Shown: positions 62,501-64,000 of the stretch, piece by piece
Layout: each line of letters begins with the position of its first letter
How positions within the stretch are numbered: position 1 is the first letter of the stretch
Assembly (NCBI RefSeq): GCF_963576615.1
Contig: NC_088712.1
Location: 57,615,010 to 57,679,009 of the forward strand
Origin: Watersipora subatra
Lineage: Eukaryota; Bryozoa; Gymnolaemata; Cheilostomatida; Watersiporidae
Length of the DNA: 64,000 nt
Reading direction: 5' to 3'
Translations under genes and position numbers: made by a program
Notes under the pieces: generated by a model
What the model was told of the DNA's origin: nothing
The model's input: the letters and a program-made list of their open reading frames with translations, nothing else
The model's database searches: none

Positions 62501-63563
62501 AAATGACAAGACCAAAGTTTACTTTTTTAATTTAATGACTACAGTAACCGTGGTGTTATTGGTTTGTATTAACAACTTTTCCCTTTTTTATCACTATCAC
62601 TTGGTATAAGGCCTATCATTACAATAATTTTACATGTACATAAAGGAGAGCACACATCTTCAATGTTTAATTGAATCAATTTTTTTCACTTTTTTCTTGA
62701 TAGCAAGGTCTATGCTGGAAAAGAAATGTATACATCAAAAATAAAATAAAAATATCTATTTACTATTGTGAGAGCGATGTCTGTGTGTTCATCCATTTTT
62801 ACGATGTCAGGGTTAGAAGTTCGGATAAAAGATTCATTATAATGATGCTGTATGCGAGGGTGCTAGTATATATAATAGAGATACGCCTATACGCCATTTT
62901 TACCCCAAATTTGGTACGAGAAAAAAATGATACTTTACAGATAACTATGGGCCTCTCCTCAGTCAAATCAAATTGGAGAGCTTACACCGACTTGACGCTT
63001 TATGTTATATTATATGGAATTTCTTATGAAATACGAAGCAAAAACTGTTCATAAATTCTTCACATTCAGTGTAATTACTTTATACGAGGCTTACGTTACA
63101 AGAGCGTCTACTGTAATAATAACTATCACCATTATATAATAACAACTATCACCATTAGAAAATAATGCAAACAACCAACAACAATAATAGCTATCGCTCT
63201 TATCGAATAACAATAATTATCATAATGATATAACAAGAACTGTAAAATATAGAAGCTTGAGCCTCAGCATTGTGCATGTAATTCAGCGTCATATAAAAAA
63301 AAACTTATTTAAATCAAACGATTTAAAAACTTATTTAAATTTCTTTATTTAAACATTTTAAATTATTTTTATGTTGTTAGAGAGAAACAGGCAACAATAA
63401 AAACTAGTTGGAGCAAACTCACACAATATTCTAAAGAACCAAGGCTCATGTAGAGCACCGTATCGGTGTTAGCCAGTCCGGGTCCACCAGCTATATCCAC
63501 AACACTATCAGCTTCATCATTACTTGTGTGGAGTTTAAAATCTTCAAAATGTTCATCTGGTAT
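44285..63563 (-). CDS. Leishmanolysin-like M8 zinc metallopeptidase, GPI-anchored (5' end outside window)
   Basis: Nine exons in transcript order: 63563-63423, 58828-58697, 56215-56032, 55479-55352, 52653-52576, 51108-50921, 49554-49467, 46919-46731, 44566-44285. Together they give 1410 nt (469 aa plus stop) in one frame. Motifs run in family order: NTDTVLYMSL; the IAFTKICKRDQFGRP..NICP cysteine block; the zinc motif HEMLHALGF; GDHW with the distal zinc histidine; Met-turn SIMAP; the AFKDMGWY and WGRNSGC block; cysteine-rich modules; DWWVCPYG; and a Ser/Thr-rich stalk ending in a hydrophobic tail. All catalytic residues are present, so an active, outward-facing peptidase is expected. The signal peptide and propeptide exons must lie right of 64000. 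The donors at 55352 and 50921 are the less usual GTTTGT, but phase and homology support both. Family: leishmanolysin/invadolysin. The GPI anchor is inferred from the tail. Confidence 0.87.
44626..45772. mobile_element. MITE of the GGTTCA family, interrupted by a nested element
   Basis: Ends AAGTCTGGTTCACGC and GTGTGAACCAGGCTT. Its left ~100 bases read in reverse complement match the right end of 12765-13176 (for example GGGTTTGT and ATAGTGTGAACAA). Removing the nested block leaves about 450 bases, the size of the uninterrupted members. Lies in the last intron of the M8 gene. Confidence 0.75.
44767..45462. mobile_element. TTAA-flanked, piggyBac-like non-autonomous element (nested)
   Basis: Flanked by TTAA on both sides (44763-44766 and 45463-45466), with inverted ends CCCTTTGACCAGG and CCCTGTCAAAGGG. 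The TTAA target duplication is the hallmark of piggyBac-type elements. About 696 bases, no transposase frame visible. Confidence 0.7.
46731..46919 (-). CDS. M8 peptidase exon, cysteine-rich C-terminal module
   Basis: 63 codons, phase 0 at both ends (acceptor CTTATACAG, donor TTG|GTGAGC). It encodes EECFTEKPSPDGSYEQFCQD, then CLERRCTPGG and LKFAGDWWVCPYGKSIL. This matches the C-terminal module of leishmanolysins, in which a CxxxxC(x)G..L.V strand pair leads to W..CP.G. Confidence 0.83.
48760..48990 (+). repeat. Dispersed repeat copy 2 (M8 gene intron)
   Basis: Partner of 41440-41672; preceded by a CTGTCTGTC simple run. Confidence 0.65.
49467..49554 (-). CDS. M8 peptidase exon, small cysteine module
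   Basis: The acceptor TTTACAG is entered in phase 2, consistent with the previous exon, and the donor GAC|GTAAGT leaves phase 0. It encodes GETGCHYLHLHKGICKG then SGHCLAITAD. It continues the C-S-S..G-C..(S/K)-x-x-C spacing typical of the family after the GC-F block. It was identified by splice phase and cysteine pattern rather than strong similarity. Confidence 0.7.
50921..51108 (-). CDS. M8 peptidase exon, post-Met-turn block
   Basis: The acceptor GGTTACAG enters in phase 0 and the donor AG|GTTTGT leaves phase 2. It encodes PYMQVLDNMTIAAFKDMGWY, then YIWGRNSGCTFSHREYC and RFLCSS. The TIAAFKDMGWY and W-G-R-x-x-GC blocks are well conserved across leishmanolysins and directly follow the Met-turn exon. 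Confidence 0.84.
51500..51570 (-). repeat. tRNA-derived SINE-like fragment
   Basis: On the minus strand CGTGGTGCAATGGTTAGC (A box) and GTGGTTGGAATCACAGG (B box region), followed by a non-tRNA body. No intact cloverleaf acceptor. Confidence 0.55.
51757..51870 (+). repeat. 21-base minisatellite
   Basis: Five near-perfect copies of CTTATGATCAACCAATCAAAC, giving a spurious seven-residue repeat frame. Confidence 0.9.
51960..52265. mobile_element. Foldback element in M8 gene intron
   Basis: TTTGAGGTGATCTTACTGCCAG at the left is mirrored by TCTGGCAATCGAATCACCTCA at the right, with internal matches (AAAATCACCAAAACTTAATC against CAAGTTTTGTCGATTTT). Related half-copies lie at about 54960-55060 and inside 58950-59629. 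Confidence 0.65.
52576..52653 (-). CDS. M8 peptidase exon with distal zinc His and Met-turn
   Basis: This small 26-codon exon is phase 0 at both ends (acceptor CTTCACAG, donor GAG|GTGAGT). It encodes ASNDAVGDHWVVESVMGSIM and APTVGE. The GDHW histidine is the expected third zinc ligand and the SIMAP methionine the Met-turn of metzincin-type M8 enzymes. It is far too short for routine ORF detection. Confidence 0.83.
53592..53688. repeat. Two adjacent strong hairpins
   Basis: TGTGATGCTAACTATGC (53592-53608) pairs perfectly with 53616-53632; ACCAACAAATACACACGATGA (53639-53659) pairs with 53666-53688 apart from a small mismatch. Between M8 exons. Probably a foldback remnant. Confidence 0.85.
54296..54369. 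repeat. 37-base tandem duplication
   Basis: TTGCTAGCGCACGCCACAA and the following GATGTAAGCACAAACCCA occur twice with one mismatch. Confidence 0.85.
55352..55479 (-). CDS. M8 peptidase exon, post-catalytic insertion
   Basis: The acceptor GCCAG enters in phase 1, which matches the previous donor. It encodes EPRFELVTENARSAWAEHVN then CHHYSYDN and PAWYTYK. The 'ENAR..W..HVNC' pattern corresponds to the ARxHFxC segment of leishmanolysins. The 3' border is less certain: the GTTTGT at 55351-55346 restores phase 0 for the next exon and was preferred for that reason. Confidence 0.7.
56032..56215 (-). CDS. M8 peptidase catalytic exon (HEMLHALGF)
   Basis: The acceptor is TCTTTTAG and the donor G|GTATGT, leaving phase 1. 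The exon begins TVFHEMLHALGFTGSSLPFF. It contains the zinc motif HExxH with its glutamate and the following ALGF helix, as in leishmanolysin, and then a cysteine-bearing insertion (KDCRLANGALNC). This is the strongest single anchor for the family call. Confidence 0.9.
56545..57336. mobile_element. ~790-base full-length palindromic MITE, copy 2
   Basis: Same family as 37925-38726: CATAACTGTCAAGTACAAC to GTACGTGACAGTTATG, arms joined at about 56920 (GATAACAACGCTAGC). In an M8 gene intron. Confidence 0.85.
58096..58172. repeat. 15-base minisatellite
   Basis: Five perfect copies of GTGACATACAGGGGT. Confidence 0.95.
58697..58828 (-). CDS. M8 peptidase exon with the Cys/RP/NICP block
   Basis: This exon has 44 codons, phase 0, acceptor TTCTTTTAG and donor GAG|GTAGGT. 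It encodes TGIIAFTKICKRDQFGRP followed by IAAFINICP. The C..(D)..GRP...N.CP pattern is diagnostic of the leishmanolysin family just before HExxH. It is too short to appear as an ATG-started frame and was found by reading the minus strand between neighbouring exons. Confidence 0.82.
58950..59629. mobile_element. pogo/mariner-like MITE
   Basis: CAGTCAAACATGGATAACTC at the left and GAGTTATCCATGTTTGACTG at the right, flanked by TA on both sides (58948-58949, 59630-59631). The CAGTCAAAC terminus with TA target is typical of pogo/Tigger-type elements. The centre forms a stem GCTCAAAAGAAAA/TTCTTTTGAGC at about 59271-59306. No transposase. Confidence 0.8.
59735..59800 (-). repeat. tRNA-like fragment
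   Basis: On the minus strand CTGTGGCCTAATTGGTACGG matches a D-arm/A box; the B box part (CACGATCAAATC) is poor. Likely a decayed SINE head. Confidence 0.4.
60737..61261. mobile_element. Long-TIR element (CCCGGCGTTGC ends)
   Basis: Arms of about 100 bases: ACTAGCTGTACAACCCGGCG at the left is answered by CAACGCCGGGTAGCACAGTT at the right, and CTAACTTTCAAACT by AGTTTGAAAGTTAG. The core has a short GTGTGTGCGCGCGC run (about 61076-61100). Non-coding; related ends occur at about 60000-60032 and 62224-62335. Confidence 0.75.
61340..61420 (-). repeat. tRNA-derived SINE-like fragment
   Basis: On the minus strand TCTTGTGGTTAGATGATTGG, then a GCGAGTTCAAATTCTGC B box. Sits directly beside the inverted-repeat element ending at 61261. 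Confidence 0.5.
62224..62335. mobile_element. Solo right end of the CCCGGCGTTGC element family
   Basis: Matches the right arm of 60737-61261 (GTTAGAATGG, GACTTTTTTATTACCCAGGC, AACGCCAGG) without a left partner nearby. Confidence 0.6.
62359..63113. mobile_element. TIR element, GTAGACGCTCC family
   Basis: Left end GTAGACGCTCCTACAAC and right end AGAGCGTCTACTG; an independent insertion of the family found in the CRD gene introns, here in the first visible intron of the M8 gene. Confidence 0.6.
63423..63563 (-). CDS. M8 peptidase, most 5' exon in window
   Basis: Phase 0 at both ends, 47 codons. The acceptor follows TTTTCACAG and the donor is TGT|GTGAGT. It encodes IPDEHFEDF, then DIAGGPGLANTDTVLYMSL and EYC. 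This is the conserved segment of leishmanolysins shortly before the catalytic helix, where a 'D-lightly-hydrophobic-strand' motif (here TDTVLYMS) occurs. An earlier exon must supply the signal peptide; I see none between 63564 and 64000. Confidence 0.8.
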
Positions 63564-64000
63564 CTGTGAAAAACGCAATCCATGAATAAATGCAAGTTCT
63601 TCTTGGCCTTGGAGAGGTTACAATAATTTTTCTAACATCAATTACAAGACTAGGTAAATGTAAATATGTAAGTATACAAATCAGCAAGAGTCGGTAAATG
63701 TATAATTTCAATCTTGGCTTGTTTTGTCTGAAGAAATGTATTAATCAAAGATATATGTTTAAGGTGTTATTAAAGTTATGTTGAAAAGGGTCCCCCAGAC
63801 AGAACTAGGCTATGTAGTTAAGGATTGCGGGCTGGTGTTGCAATTCAATATAATCTCTGGTATAATCACAACCTAGATCATGTTTGGCCATACACGATAA
63901 AATAAACACACAATATTCATTTCAGATGTAAAATGATAAGGGTGAGACAAATCCATAACTGTAAAACAAATCTGGATTTATAGAACAAATTTGTAAGTTG

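Overview
The window is animal nuclear DNA from an AT-rich, intron-rich, repeat-laden invertebrate genome. Short exons with GT..AG borders sit in kilobase-scale introns, and inverted-repeat DNA transposon relics and tRNA-derived SINE-like pieces are frequent. I cannot fix the species; a lophotrochozoan such as a bryozoan or mollusc is a guess. I find four multi-exon protein genes. Three encode small secreted Frizzled-type cysteine-rich-domain (CRD) proteins and the fourth encodes a GPI-anchored leishmanolysin-like (M8) metallopeptidase. Almost all other open frames are chance or repeat frames.

Layout. Positions 1-3401 hold no recognisable gene, but include a 0.5 kb foldback and a degenerate minisatellite. 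Positions 3402-15385 and 15401-27845 are two copies of one ~12 kb segment in direct tandem, joined across a 15-base spacer. Each copy carries one complete four-exon secreted-Frizzled-like gene on the minus strand (copies A and B, 273 codons each). Positions 27846-33550 are mainly repeats and unassigned sequence, with a weak candidate first-exon pair near 32.3-32.65 kb. A third, older and inverted paralogue (copy C, 274 codons) runs on the plus strand from 33597 to 43872 with the same exon number, sizes and phases. The M8 peptidase gene converges on it tail-to-tail. Nine of its exons lie on the minus strand from 63563 down to 44285, and its 5' exons lie beyond the right edge.

How the parts may fit. 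The three CRD proteins have a signal peptide, a ten-cysteine CRD and a short basic four-cysteine C-terminal region I cannot assign to a known domain. They have no seven-helix part, so they look like soluble Wnt-binding decoys or carriers. The peptidase keeps the HExxH motif, the distal zinc histidine, the Met-turn and a C-terminal anchor signal, so it should be an active cell-surface enzyme. Any functional link between them is inference from adjacency only.

The most interesting points are the resolved tandem-duplication junction, an ~860-base intronic tract identical between copies A and B (gene conversion?), amino-acid change concentrated in exon 3 of the duplicates, a non-coding block kept upstream of all three start codons, a duplicated 3' splice site in copy C, and a TTAA-flanked element nested inside another transposon. 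All coordinates and counts were read by hand.
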